Origin: Punica granatum
Taxonomy: Eukaryota; Streptophyta; Magnoliopsida; Myrtales; Lythraceae
Reading direction: 5' to 3'
NCBI RefSeq assembly: GCF_007655135.1
Contig: NC_045128.1
Coordinates: 36,054,811-36,118,810 of the forward strand
DNA length: 64,000 nt
Part shown: piece after piece, positions 33,335 through 45,200 of the stretch
Position numbering within the stretch: the first letter of the stretch is position 1
Layout: the number at the start of each line of letters is the position of its first letter
Program-made: the position numbers and the translations under genes
The notes under the pieces: model-generated
Seen by the model: only the letters and a program-made list of their open reading frames with translations
What the model was told of the DNA's origin: nothing
Databases searched by the model: none

Positions 33335-34538
33335 ATGGAGAAATTGCTCAAACTCAAAGTCAACATTTTCTCGGGTTCGAGCTGGTCAGCTTTCAACCTA
33401 AGAATCCTAGCTCAGCTCTTCGGTCAATATAGATCACAAGCTTCACCCGTTATTACTTCGAGTCAAACAGATTACCTCGCTAATGTTCTGGTGATGAAGT
33501 TCGAGCACGGATCATCCAGGTTGGTTCCTCAGGGGCTCCAGATTGTTCGGGCCAGCAGCGGACTGGCTGGAAAAAGAGCTGAACATTCAAACAGGTAACT
33601 TTGCTATATACTGGATCTTATAAAGCATGTACATGCTCTCGCTCGTGTTCGATAAGCTATATATAAATGTTCGTATGATCTTCTTGATCCTATTTCTTCT
33701 TTGATATATGTTCTTATCATCAGGGAAATCGATGATGAGAAGAAGGACGAGATGCTACCGCAAGCGCCATATCCTCCTAATAAGTCCGGCTTCGGCTTTC
33801 CGTCCTGGTAATAAACCAAAGTTCCCAACACAACACACCTTTGTCCTCCATAAAATTACCAAGGGCAAGTTGAAGAACGTACGTATATGATTAGTGCAGG
33901 GCAAGGTGGTTGATGGGCTCTCTGTTGACCATCTTGCTGCCATTTTTGAAGCTCAAATGGGGGACTAAACTACAGAGGATCGAAGGTCTATTAATTATCT
34001 AGCACGATATTGCCTTAGAAATGAAATTTTGTTAGGAATTGATCCATTTCGAACTCGGCAATTATAGAAAAATTAAGTGATCTCTTAAAGCTTGATTAGG
34101 AGAGGCGGAAGTGGTGATGGAAGAAGTGGAGAAGGTGGCAGAGGTGGTGAAGAAGGTGGCTACCGTGGCCGAGAAGGTCTCTGAGGAGGTGGCTGAGGGT
34201 ATTTCCTCGGACAACAGCAAGCTGAAGGAGGCGGCTGTGTGGGTCGAGAGAGTATCGAAGGCAACTGCTCATGATGCCCAATTGACCCAAGACATCATTC
34301 ATAAGGTATAATTTACTGATTTACAAACAATACTTTGAATAATGCTCCTTAAGTATGCTCACAAGGACTGTATACGATATACTTAGCTGATATATATTCC
34401 GATTGACGCTGATCATCGCGAGAACTTAATCACCAAATCCAGGTTGATGCGTTGGAGCATGACATGAATGATTTCGAGACAGTGGTTGAGCCCATTATTG
34501 GAAAGATCATTGAAGGAGGACCCAAAGGAAAGCAATAG
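33335..34538 (+). CDS. Uncharacterised plant protein: transit-like N-terminus, one membrane span, coiled coil
   Basis: Five exons assembled by eye: 33335-33594, 33724-33807, 33900-33985, 34100-34305, 34443-34538, all GT-AG, phases matching, giving 243 residues. The N-terminal 75 residues are rich in S, A, K and R and poor in acids, as in an organelle transit peptide. Next come a P/G-rich link (PYPPNKSGFGFPSW) and one hydrophobic span (WLMGSLLTILLPFL). An acidic helical region with EEVEKVAEVV and KVATVAEKVSEEVAE heptads ends in VEPIIGKIIEGG. The key splice lies at TCCTG/GTAATA; without it exon 2 would stop at once. This layout resembles small uncharacterised plant proteins with VEKVAE coiled coils, possibly plastid membrane anchored. 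No function is assigned. Confidence is good for the gene, low for location. Confidence 0.75.
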
Positions 34539-34952
34539 AAGTTGGCATAATCAGTAATGTGCATCGACCAATTCATCAACAATGCAACGACTTTGTATTA
34601 ATTTTAATTTGCGAATATATTATTAGGAAATAATATCGTATATTATTGGCGAGTAGAACACGCTTGGAAAACACATTCAATGTGATCGTGTATACATTGG
34701 TGTCTTTCGATATTTCCTTGTAATCTTACAATTATATAATGATATCAAGGTGACCCTATTTGAGTCCTTCATCACCTCCATCAAGAACGATGATAATGGA
34801 TTGGGTACCTCTGCCATTTGCTTTCACATATATTCGGCACATCCAAATGTCTCTATCCCACATTTCTCGTTCATCAATACAATGACATAAGAAACCAATC
34901 AACCAAGCAAATATGGCATAGTATATAATTAGGATACAATTGAATCGATGAC
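34539..34952. other. Intergenic, no gene seen
   Basis: The 3' flank of the coiled-coil gene; AT-rich, no ORF or repeat recognised. Confidence 0.55.
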
Positions 34953-35309
34953 TTAGAACTCGAACGCGACTCTCACATGATCAAAACTGCAACAAGAACC
35001 CCCGACAGTGAGAGACTCGGATGCAGTGAACCGGTTGAAAACAGCGCTGTTATCCTCAGGGGAAGTACCCGGCGCTCCTTCTAAAGACGAGGTAGGCAAT
35101 GCTGAAGGAGACAGTGGCTGTGGAGGAGGGGCAGGCTGGGAGCTGAAGGATGAAGGAGAGGGGGACTTGGCAGACTGCGATGGAGCCGTCGCAGAGACCG
35201 GTGGTGGGGTGATAGCTGGAAATATTGGAGTTGGCGCGGAGACTGGTGGCGGGATAGTGACCGGATGAGTATTCTGATGAGTATTCTTCAACCGAGACTG
35301 TGCAATCAC
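34953..35309 (-). CDS. Proline/serine-rich ORF, possibly a gene fragment
   Basis: An open frame of up to 118 codons rich in P, S, A and T (TIPPPVSAPTP and ITPPPVSAT repeats, then PAPPPQPLSP), ending VGGSCCSFDHVRVAFEF. The composition resembles arabinogalactan or extensin-like proteins, but there is no signal peptide and no convincing ATG. It could be the last exon of a longer gene or a relic. The opposite strand has a glycine-rich shadow of similar length. Confidence 0.25.
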   Translation of the reverse strand: MIAQSRLKNTHQNTHPVTIPPPVSAPTPIFPAITPPPVSATAPSQSAKSPSPSSFSSQPAPPPQPLSPSALPTSSLEGAPGTSPEDNSAVFNRFTASESLTVGGSCCSFDHVRVAFEF

Positions 35310-35653
35310 CTAAGGTCCTAAACTGATTGCTACTTTGCATGGATCAAAAGCTCATACCTTCACCTGATAATTTAGAGATTTCGAACCCAATTTTCATGGT
35401 GGAATTATATGTGCACATTTATGTAGTTTTTATTTCCATTTTCTCGTATTAGACCTATGGACCTTCTTTGTACATAATAGGGAGGGGGAAAAGAGAACTC
35501 AACTTGGATTATATGCAGCAGGTCTCTCCCGAGTCCTGACCTTGGCAGTGATATCGAGGACAACCACCCTCTAGCTATGCACAATGCTGGCAAGTTTGTT
35601 CATAAATGATTTATGAAAGTTCAGATACTAGCTAGAATATGCATGTGATCTCA

Positions 35654-35866
35654 GGTTGAGACGGCCTGTTCTTGAGGTGAACCCCGATGTTGTTCGATTA
35701 CACTTTACTGATCGTGCTCACTATGCACCGCACCATGCTGTGGTGAAGGATTTGATAAGTGAGCTGCTGTTGCAAGACCACAATCAACAAGTGACTTATA
35801 ACAATCGAAAAGGGAATACTTGCGCTGATTGATTGGCGCGACTGCTTGAATTACCACTGATAACTC
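35654..35866 (+). pseudogene. LINE-type RNase H domain relic
   Basis: Translation shows a stretch ending NNRKGNTCAD, a stop, LARLLELP. This is the NxxADxLA motif of the RNase H domain at the end of plant non-LTR retrotransposons, with the expected tryptophan codon TGG changed to TGA. No reverse transcriptase sequence is seen next to it, so this is a short orphan fragment. Confidence 0.65.
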
Positions 35867-36209
35867 ACTTCTATGATTTTTCTACCTACAGATCTTGGAC
35901 TGCTGTTGTTCGACAATATTGTTGGCTAACTCCCGTCTTTGTATTTCTTAATTTTCTTTCGATCTCTGGTCATGTCTCGTTTCTCCACCAAAGAAAAGAG
36001 ACATTCTCCTAACAGATCATAATTGATTTTCTAATAAGACTAACGGGCTTAGAGGGCCTTGCTTATCAGGACAGCATGACCCTCCGGCCTCTACATGTAC
36101 CATAAACATCTGGCCCAAATAGGGCCGGCCCGTAATTACTTGCGAAAAGCATCCTCTTATCGCCTTCATTTCCACTGTTTTCGCTTTCGGGAGCGGGAGG
36201 CCATTAACC

Positions 36210-38824
36210 ATGGCGCTGAGCTTCTGCTGCACCGCTTCGGTCCCTCCTCTCCAGCGAGGTCTCTCCTTTCTTCCATGTCAAGCCACTCGTGAACAACCTC
36301 TCTCTTCTGTATCTTCTTCTCGGTCAACTTCTCTTCTTGGTGTTGCAGTAAACTCGAAGCTCTCCGGGAAGAAATGCCTTCAAGAAGTGAAGAGCTTGGT
36401 CAAGTCTCTCGGGATTCATTCCGTGACTTCTTCTCCGGTCGACTCCCTCAGGAGTGGCAACTGGGTCAAGCTCATCTGTGGCGCAAGTTTTGAGGTACTA
36501 GCAACTTCCATTTTGATTGCCGAGTTCATTGGGCTGAATGACTATCTTCCCGTTTCGGTTTTTTCGTGTTTTGCTTTATTTCAAATCCAATAATGTTAGT
36601 TTCTTATGCTAGGATGTGGTTGATATCAGGAACCTCTCTCTGGTTTACACTCTTGCTGGAGGTCTGAACAGCTCCTTCTGGACCCAACTGGTTTGTCTAC
36701 AGCAATTTTTAAGTATCCTTGATTCGGTGAACTTTATTAAGTGGTGTTTGCAGTTGATTGCATTGACTGTGCTGCCGATGAGTCGGTCGTGGGAGCAGTT
36801 CATGAAGGGATTGAGGTGGCCCGAGAGATCCTGCCTGTTCGAAGGCCTTGGGTGATGATCAGTGTTAATGATGACGAGGACCTCCACTTCCGTAAAGCCG
36901 GTATATTGATTTGCTTTCTTGGTTTTCAGAAGATGTAAAAAGCTTATAGTCATTGGTCATTTCGTGTTTGATTTGGTTGACAGAGTTTGATCCAGAGGAA
37001 TGCCCGACCGACTGTTTGAGGCCCTGTGAGAGCGTCTGTCCAGCTAGTGCAATATCATGGCATAGCGAAAAATCAGCAGTGGAGCGCTCAAACAATAATG
37101 TAGTCCGCACGACTCACCAAATATGAATGAGTAGTAGTTGCAAAGCTTTTGCTGAAGATTTAAAGTACTTATTTAAGTAGACTGATTTTGAAAATAAAAA
37201 ATAAAAATTGCAAGGTCGGTGTAATAACGGAGCGATGCTATGGCTGTGGGCGATGCTTCCCGGTCTGCCCATATGATAAAATAAGTGGGCATTGCTCTCT
37301 GTCTCAGGCTTTATTCGTCTAACTTCCAGAATCACTCATCGTTTTCTGGAACAGGCTTTGATCTGATACTAGGTTTCATACCTTCTCTGAATCGGTGCAG
37401 GGGTGGCCACCTACGTAAGAGATGCTGCTGCTACTGCCGAATTGATTCACAAAAATAATGTTGAAGCTATAGAGATTCATACAAGTGGGAGGAATATTTC
37501 CCAGTTTAAATCGCTCTGGGAAGGGTTGGAAGACTCAGTTAGACACTTGAAACTGGTAGCGGTAAGCACAATGGACCTCAATAGTTAGTTTCCTGTTCTA
37601 ATTGCGCCAACTTACTTATTGAAGGTATGTTGAGAATATGAAGACGCTGAGCAATCATGACCTTTTCCAATGTTTCCAGGTCAGCTTACCTGACCTGGGT
37701 GATTCAACATTGTCTTCTATGGACGCAATGTACTCCATCATGGAGCCTCGCCTTCAATGCTTAAACTTATGGCAGGTGTGCAATTCCTTATCTTAACAGT
37801 CTAATATTATTGCCTAGGATTCTCTTTGGTTTGGAGAACATCTTCAATTCATTGTTTTCTCATGTTAAAATGCCTTTAGATTCCTTTTGCACTTTCATGT
37901 TTTTGTGGGGAACACCTCTTTTGCTCTTGTTATTATTTTATTTATTTTATTTTTTTTGCGGGGCTTTTGTCTTTTGGCACTTTTATGTAGAAATGCATTT
38001 AAATTCCCTACCTAAAATTTTCTTTTACTGGTATTGCCCCTGGCATGAAGTTGGATGGTAGACCGATGAGTGGGGATATTGGACGTGGTGCCACACGAGA
38101 ATCAGTTGCATTTGCTGTCCGTTTAGCTGCTATAAGAGACAGGCCAAACGGTTTGTAACACTTAAAACTCATTGATGCTTATTGATACCTACACCAACAC
38201 TAAGGAGGTTGATTATTTCGAATTTGTTTCTCCTCATGGTAGGATTTCTTCAATTGGCTGGTGGTACAAATGCTCATACAGTCAATGGATTGAAGAAACA
38301 TGGGTTGTTCCGAACAAGATCTTTTGCTGGTAGTGCCTCATATCGTCCATTCATTATATTTTTAGGATTTGCTTATTTCTTAATGGCAGCAACTTTTCTA
38401 TCAGCATGAACATTAGGATGCATCAGCCAGGGGTTTAATAGCTTTTTCTGTAGCCTTCTTAGTATGAATTTGCATTCATGTGGTATTTGCCCCAGAGAGC
38501 TCAAACAATGAAGAGCCAAAATATAGCTTATTGCAAGCATTGATTGGAGGCGTGGCTTATGGAGGCTATGCACGGAAGGTTGGATCCTTCGCCTTTGATT
38601 TCGGTCATATTGAATATACTTTTGGCTGATGAATTGGGATTTTTTTTTAATTAGTTATACTGTACTTCTGACAGATTGTTGGGAGGATCCTAACTTCAGT
38701 GCAGTCGCAGCATGGCCTAAGTCGTATAGAGGATTACCCTGAGCATCTCTTGGAAGCAATTGTACAGGCGATCGGTTTAGTTGGAACTGTCAAAGGTTAT
38801 GACGTCATTCTGGATTGGAAGTGA
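36210..38824 (+). CDS. LdpA-family plastid 4Fe-4S protein, eleven exons
   Basis: Exons: 36210-36494, 36613-36661, 36754-36900, 36984-37099, 37215-37284, 37401-37561, 37680-37775, 38051-38150, 38243-38329, 38496-38578, 38675-38824. All are GT-AG, and the phases give 447 residues. The first 50 residues (MALSFCC, many S and R) look like a chloroplast transit peptide. Domains in order: WVKLICGAS, LSLVYTLAGVDCIDCAAD, RPWVMISVNDDEDLHFRKAEFDP. Two cysteine clusters typical of 4Fe-4S ferredoxin folds follow: CPTDCLRPCESVCP and CYGCGRCFPVCP. Then come DGRPMSGDIG, QLAGGTNAHTV, and a C-terminal helical tail. This order matches cyanobacterial LdpA, a redox-sensing iron-sulfur protein that feeds light information to the circadian clock. 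The plant role is not established. The exon 9 to 10 junction is the least certain. Confidence 0.88.
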
Positions 38825-40547
38825 ACGAACCCATCTCATAGAAAGAACCTGCTCATCGCAGGCTATTTTGCCTGTTATGAATAAGCTCAGCTCGTCCCCA
38901 AAATCCAGAAGCTATCTTCGGCGGTCATGTGTCTAGATTCTCATGTTTTCACTAGGCTACATGAGGGGCTATATCTAGGTGGTACTGGTAGCTGCAGATC
39001 TGAACAGGCCTTTGCCATAGCTCGGAGCAAAACCTCCCAAGTGGCTAGACGTGACCAGCAAGATTGTGCGTAATCCAGCATCCGGTCAATGGATGCCTAA
39101 GGAACTGATGACATGTGAGATTCACCGAATCCCTTGTCATAACTTTCATAGCCTTTGCCGCTAAAGCAGTAAAGACTTGTATATAACATCAGAAGCCTCG
39201 TCCAGTTGTGCCACTCCAAAGCAGTAAGATTGCTCTTTGTGGAGTCGACAATGCTGGGATTTCTTGCAAGACAGTTTATCGCAACGGGAGGAAATAAAAG
39301 CATGTGCCAAAATAGTGACGATAGTCATGACCCATGACTGACCGATTTCTCGGGACTTTGCTGCTGTAGTGTCGCATATCAGTGGCAGATAACCGACGTT
39401 TCTTTCCAATACCAATGGTACATGTCTTTGCATTCGTTCGAAAGATTGGTGCCTTGCGTATACAAAATTATCATTAGGAGAAGATTAACTTGAAGCGGGC
39501 AGTGAAGATCACAGGCGAGGCCGAGCCGTTGAGCAGGGGAGCCCGGGCTGCACGCGAGCACAGACGATCCTAGCAGCCCAAAAAGGAGGGGAAAAAAGAA
39601 TATTAATGTTGTTTTTTTTTTTTTTTTCTGCCTTAACTCGAAAGGAAAGATATTCCCTGCCACGTCGTAATTGACAAACTCAAAAGTACGTACGCGTACT
39701 CTCAGAAGCCGCGGCCTCAATCTACGCCCCCGGCCCCCCCATGACTTTGAGTGTTTGACCCTCTCACCCTCTCTCTCCCCGCATGGCCCCTAATTTTTAG
39801 TCTCAACCCATTTCACCCATATGGTTTCTGCTTATCCCAATCTAGTCCCTGCAGCTAGAAGAGCGCCTCATTTCACCCCCTCCGGTCAAATACATGGCCG
39901 TGGTGGTGTGGTACCGTCCAACTTGCTAGATTCCCATCATCACGTAGGCTAAAGCTGACAGGTTAGCTCGCTGCTGATCAGGGACGAATGCAAAATTCGA
40001 ATTAAGAGGGAGCGAAGTCCTTGACAGGGCAAATAGGAAGAAATTCTTTTCGAAATAGGGGGAAGAGGAAATATATAGCGTTTCATCAAAATTTAAAGAA
40101 TCATACATAACACAGAGAGTGTGAGAAATAGTGCATTGATGCACGCTTTTTCCTGATAACCATAAGGTTTCAGGTTCAATAGTTGTGCAAGATTATATGT
40201 AATGAAGGATTTCTATCATTGTAAATTTTAACAAGTCGAGATCATAAAGATGAAAAGAATATGAACTTTGAATGTTGGAGCAATTCGAGGTGAGTTTCTT
40301 TGTGCCACGTCGATTATATGTGTATTGTGTAGTTATGGATGGTCTAATAGTTTATGCAACCTTAGAAAAAGAAAAAACTTTAACATAGTAGGGAGTCCAA
40401 CCGTAAGGACTCAAAAGTTTAAGGACCCAAATTTTGGAGAACATTGAGTTGAGTTTGTTCTTTAATAGTGTATGTGGGTTTATAGAGAAGGTCTATGGTG
40501 CAATCGATTGCACTATACAATCAAAATATCAAAATAAATTACTAAAA
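38825..40547. other. Intergenic, no gene seen
   Basis: The 3' flank of the LdpA-like gene followed by non-coding sequence. A 113-codon minus-strand ORF at 39379-39720 contains a poly-lysine run from an A/T tract and has no recognisable domain. Confidence 0.5.
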
Positions 40548-41554
40548 GGGTAACATGCACTTCTCTCCCATGAGATTTTAGGCAATAACACTCTGCCCCA
40601 TTTTTAACTAAAATAGACACTTCATCCATTGATTTTGTTGACTTAATATGATAAGTTTCTTTTGACCCTTAAACTTTATTTTCTTTTCACTTTCATCTTA
40701 TCTTTATTCTTCGAATTATTCTAATCTTCGACATTACACGGTTTATTTATTTTGGTTATACCGTTTGAATTTTTGATAAACTTATTAATGTGTAATATTT
40801 TAAAAAATGAAAACGATTTTGAAATAGAAACGAGAAGAGAACAATTCATCAACAACTATTGGAGTTCTCAACGGTCTAAAATAAAGGTGTCCAATCATTA
40901 GAAAAATAAAGCAAGGAGATCCGACAATCAAACATTCAATCTTCGAGATCGATATTCAGAATCACTACATTTGACACTAAGAGATCATGCCCATACTGAA
41001 TACTTGTGCTTCGCAGTAAATGCAACCAACACTCCCACGGAGTTAAGGACGACTATTTTGACGGTTTATAACATCGGCCTAATACTGAGCTTTTAGAGGT
41101 TCTAATCTAAAATGTCAATGTTACAAATAGAGCCTCGCCAATGGCAAATACTTCACCATAGGTAATCGAACAACTTAACGAATGCCGATAATTTCAAACA
41201 TAGTAGTTACAAGTATTATTTTTTCTTTTTTACGTACTTTTTTATTTTCAAACTTCTTATTCACAAAAAAAATTGCATGTAAACAGAATTATTGATGATT
41301 TAAATAATATGACCCAAACGTGGACTAACTGTGTCACCTTGAAACAATGTTGAAAAATAGTATGAATTATGATAAAATTGAAAAATAAGCTAAAGATTAA
41401 GGGCCAAAAGATTTTTTTTTTCAGTTAGGTCAACATGAATAACTGGGTGGATTATCAATTTTATTATTAAGAATGGAGGTAGAGTGTCTATTTTGATTAC
41501 GATTGGGGTGGAGTGTCATTGTGCAAAACCTCAAAGGAGGGGTGTATTTTACCC
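40548..41554. mobile_element. MULE-type MITE (Mutator superfamily), 1,007 bp
   Basis: The element starts GGGTAACATGCAC and ends GTGTATTTTACCC. The two ends form long imperfect terminal inverted repeats of about 80 bases, with shared words such as GGCAATAACACTCTGCCCC against GCACAATGACACTCCACCCC. Perfect 9 bp direct repeats TTACTAAAA flank it at 40539-40547 and 41555-41563, the target-site duplication size of Mutator-like elements. No transposase is encoded. It sits about 660 bases upstream of the CAMTA start codon. Confidence 0.92.
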
Positions 41555-41563
41555 TTACTAAAA

Positions 41564-42211
41564 GTTCTAGTAAATTACTTGGGCTTCTAGTAAATTACTA
41601 ATAGAGAGAGTAAATTTCAGAGCAAATTACACATAGTTTCAAATAAAATATTAAAATTTTGAAATAAAAAATACACAAAATTCAAAGAATTTTACTTAAA
41701 TTTTTAGTATTATACTTAACTTTTACACAAACATTTTCAATATGTTTTTAGTAATATACTTAACCATAGAATCCCCCAGAGTTATGGTTGGTCATGAAGT
41801 TTAGGCAACCATAAGAAGACTTTGCACAAAGTATTGGGGTTCAACCGAAAGGGATCGAAAGTTTAAGGAGCAAAGCAAGATTAACGATTTAATCAGACAA
41901 GTTGGCTTTCTCTTTTTTCAATTGGGTCGATTTGACGCGCTTTTTGATTCTCTGTCTGTTGTCGAAGGAATCAAAGAAGAAATTCAAGAATTCAATTGAA
42001 TTCCCGCTAGGGTTTTTCTCTCCTCGAAAATCTTCAATCTCTGCACGTTCTCTCCTCTCCCGTCCCAACCTACCGCATTGTTCGTGTCAATCCCGGCTCG
42101 ATAAGGCGTCTGATAAATCGGCTTTTCGTGGTGGATTTTGGGTTGAATCTTGCCAGTTCTGCAGAATTGCAATAAAAGCTTCTTGCATGATGAAATTGCT
42201 GCTGGGCTCGT
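41564..42211. promoter_or_regulatory. CAMTA upstream region and leader
   Basis: AT-rich promoter sequence to about 41890, then a GC-richer leader. Positions 41776-41880 resemble 40330-40436 on the far side of the MULE element. The leader contains a short uORF, ATG 42187 to TGA 42219, that overlaps the main start codon in another frame. Confidence 0.5.
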
Positions 42212-42219
42212 ATGGCTGA
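42187..42219 (+). promoter_or_regulatory. Overlapping uORF at the CAMTA start
   Basis: A ten-codon ORF starting with two ATGs (MMKLLLGSYG) ends at TGA 42217-42219, overlapping the main ATG at 42212. If the transcript includes it, scanning ribosomes would pass the main start while translating it. Confidence 0.4.
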
Positions 42220-45200
42220 GACTAGAAGATACCTTCCCGCGCAAAACTTGGGTTAGCTTTTCTTCAAGCTTTCGTTCTTGTTTTCGTTCAATCATGTTCC
42301 GGTCGTCCGTGGATCACGATTGGCGACGAATTTGTTTTCCGAGCTACCCGTTCGGCCAAAGTTTGTTCCTTGGGGCAGAGTTTTGTCATATGCATTTGAT
42401 CGCTTGACGTTCAATGAGAGTTCCTGCTCTTGAGTGGTTTTGCATTGCTTGATACTTGAGTTGTCCTGTATATGTTTCTTCTTTTGTTTGAGGAAATCCG
42501 AGATTGACTTTTGACTAAGTATTTTGAAAATTTGGGCAGACCTTGCTCAGATATTGCAAGAAGCACAGTGCAGGTGGCTCCGTCCGGCTGAAATTTGTGA
42601 AATCCTGCGGAACTACCAGAAGTTTAGCTTGACCCCCGAGCCGCCCACTAGGCCTCCAGGTTTTTTCTCCGTTTCGAATCTATTGCCGTGGCATGATGTT
42701 TGTCTTTGTCATAGTCTTGTGTTTTCTCTTCATCGTAATCTTATTCGATATATCGAGTAAAATTAAGTGCTTTTTTTTTAATCAAATAAAGAAACTATGC
42801 TTATATGTTTTCCGCTGTATTCTTGCATAAATCGAACTCTTGCAGCACTTTCTCACCCGAGTAGATTCTTCTGTATCTTTTACTGCTCAATTTTTTGTTT
42901 AACTAATTAAAAATAGCGTCTCTGTTGTTAGTGTAGCACTGCACGGTCCTGATAATAATAAAGAAAGAAAATGTGACTCTTTTTGGTGACATGGGCAATT
43001 ATTTGATTTGACTTCCTTCTGCTTTTCTGGTTATTGGATTGAGTATCAGCAATTCGCTACTTTTCCTCCCTCAGAGATGGCCTTGCTTAACTATATGCTT
43101 TTCTTTCTTCAGCTGGTTCTTTGTTCCTATTTGATCGTAAAGCACTCCGTTATTTCCGTAAAGATGGTCATAGATGGAGGAAGAAGAAGGATGGGAAAAC
43201 TGTTAAAGAAGCTCATGAAAAGTTGAAGGTACTTTGTGATTTCTTTTTTACATAGCACACTGTTCGGATGTTTCAGTCAATAGATGCTTGTAGGAAGTCT
43301 AGGTATGAGGTACTGAGCCGCTTGCTCTTGGCTATGGGAAGTAGTTTTTATAGATTGTGTCTGGCCATGCTCATTCATTATCCCGATGTTGCCTAGCTAT
43401 GGAAGCAGAGAAGATGTATTACAAGGTTGCATTGTGCGTCTGTTTGCAGATTGAATAGAAGACCAGAGAAATGGAACTCTACCGTTTTCGCATTGCAATT
43501 ACTGTATAAAATGAATTATTGAAGCAATTCAAATGTTTGATTTTGAAATTGATGAACTTTTCATTGTCATATCGTACATTTAAAATGTTTTGGTGGGTTG
43601 CTTGGTTGATAAATGCTGAACTACTTTGTGTAGGCTGGTAGTGTGGATGTTCTTCATTGCTATTATGCCCATGGGGAGGACAATGAGTGTTTCCAGCGAA
43701 GAAGTTACTGGATGCTGGATGGGTAAGTCGACACTCATCTTGATTAATAATCTGAGTTTTCTCAAAAGGGAAGAAAGCAGAAATAAAATGAGGACCCTTA
43801 AAGTGTTTACTGATAGCAGGTTTATAAACATAGTACAGCGTCGAGAGACTTGAAATCTTTGAGATGATATTATGCAGTCTGGTTAGTTAAAAGCAATCCA
43901 GTGCTTTGCCTACCTGCAGCACTGCACTTGAAAAATTGCAATCTGCAACTTTGAGAGCACCTAAATTGGATAGATCATCTTCCAGACAATGAGGGAAAAA
44001 GAAAAAAGAATGCTAAGACTATGAAAACTCCTCTTAGTGAAAATTGCTTTCTACTAGAGATATTCATTCTATTCTTTCTTTGTCTTTATTTTCCTTTTCC
44101 TGTATCCAGGCAGTTGGAGCATATTGTTCTGGTTCATTATAGGGAAGTGAAAGAGGTAATTGCTTTTCCTTCTATTGGGTCTCCTGTTTGAAGGTCTGTT
44201 TAGCATAATCCTCTCAAACCATTACTTTAGCAACATAGGTACTTCTTATTGTTTTATCTTTTGCATGAGCATTACATTTCTGTGAAGACTTGTAGGAACA
44301 TGTTTTGCCATGGTTGGACAGTTTATTGATGGTTTCGGATTATGGATCCAGCATGATATGGATTTGGAGTTTATTGCATGCAATGCAGGGTTACAAATCT
44401 AGCATATCCCGCTTTCTGGCAGATCGAGGATCGCAGGATGGAGGTCCTCAAACTAGTTCAGTTACTTGCTTCCCTCTGGCAAACTATCCTGTTTCCACTC
44501 CTCAGACATCCTACTCGACTGCAAATAAACCTGAACAGAGTGGACAAACAGTCTCGGCAAAAATTGAGGATGTAGATTCAGTGGGAACATTGGGCCCTTT
44601 TACTCTTGCAACCCCAGTTTACCATCCATCACAACGTGCTTCTTTCCTTGCGAGTGAAAATGCTGGTAAGGTGCACTGAAGTTCTGTTATTGCCTTTATG
44701 AAGCTGTGCCCTCCCTTTCCTCTTTCTCCACACTCTCTGGGCTCCCTTAGTCCTGGCTGGGAGATTAGTTGGTTATACTTTGGTTCAATCTTTTAGGCTA
44801 TAAACATGTGATAGGCATTTTGGCTGGTTTTCAGGGTTTCCAGCACCAAGGAATCCAACTCAGCCATGGTTTGCTGGGGGCAGTGATAAAGTTAGTGCTG
44901 GACCCGTCTTGGCTGAGGTTCACAGATCAGATGCAAATGATACACATGATCAAGAATTTTATGTGGGCCACAAGTTTTATGCTGGAGAGACTAGTGCAGC
45001 AGATTTCCTCAATAATAAGCTAGCAGGTGCAGGATTGGAAGCTGATTGTACAGCCTTAGAGATAGCTGGTGGAAATAGGTTGTTCACTGATTCAGACCTC
45101 CAAGTAGTAGAAGCAGCTTCACATGGAGTAAGGAGTTCTCAATAAATTGTGACCTGGTTCATGATTTTTAGGCTTCCCTATCTGTTTTTGCTGCTTGCTC

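Noticed and set aside
33808..33811. Ending the coiled-coil gene at the TAA after SGFGFPSW
   Set aside because: A GT donor overlapping that codon joins in phase to an exon encoding a membrane span, and all later junctions agree, so the stop is probably spliced out.
39379..39720. 113-codon minus-strand ORF with a poly-lysine run
   Set aside because: The lysines come from a T-tract; no domain, no intron signals and no neighbour context supports a gene.
41902..42219. 105-codon ORF ending at the CAMTA start
   Set aside because: It is the CAMTA leader read through. Only the last ten codons beginning with ATG are noted as a uORF.
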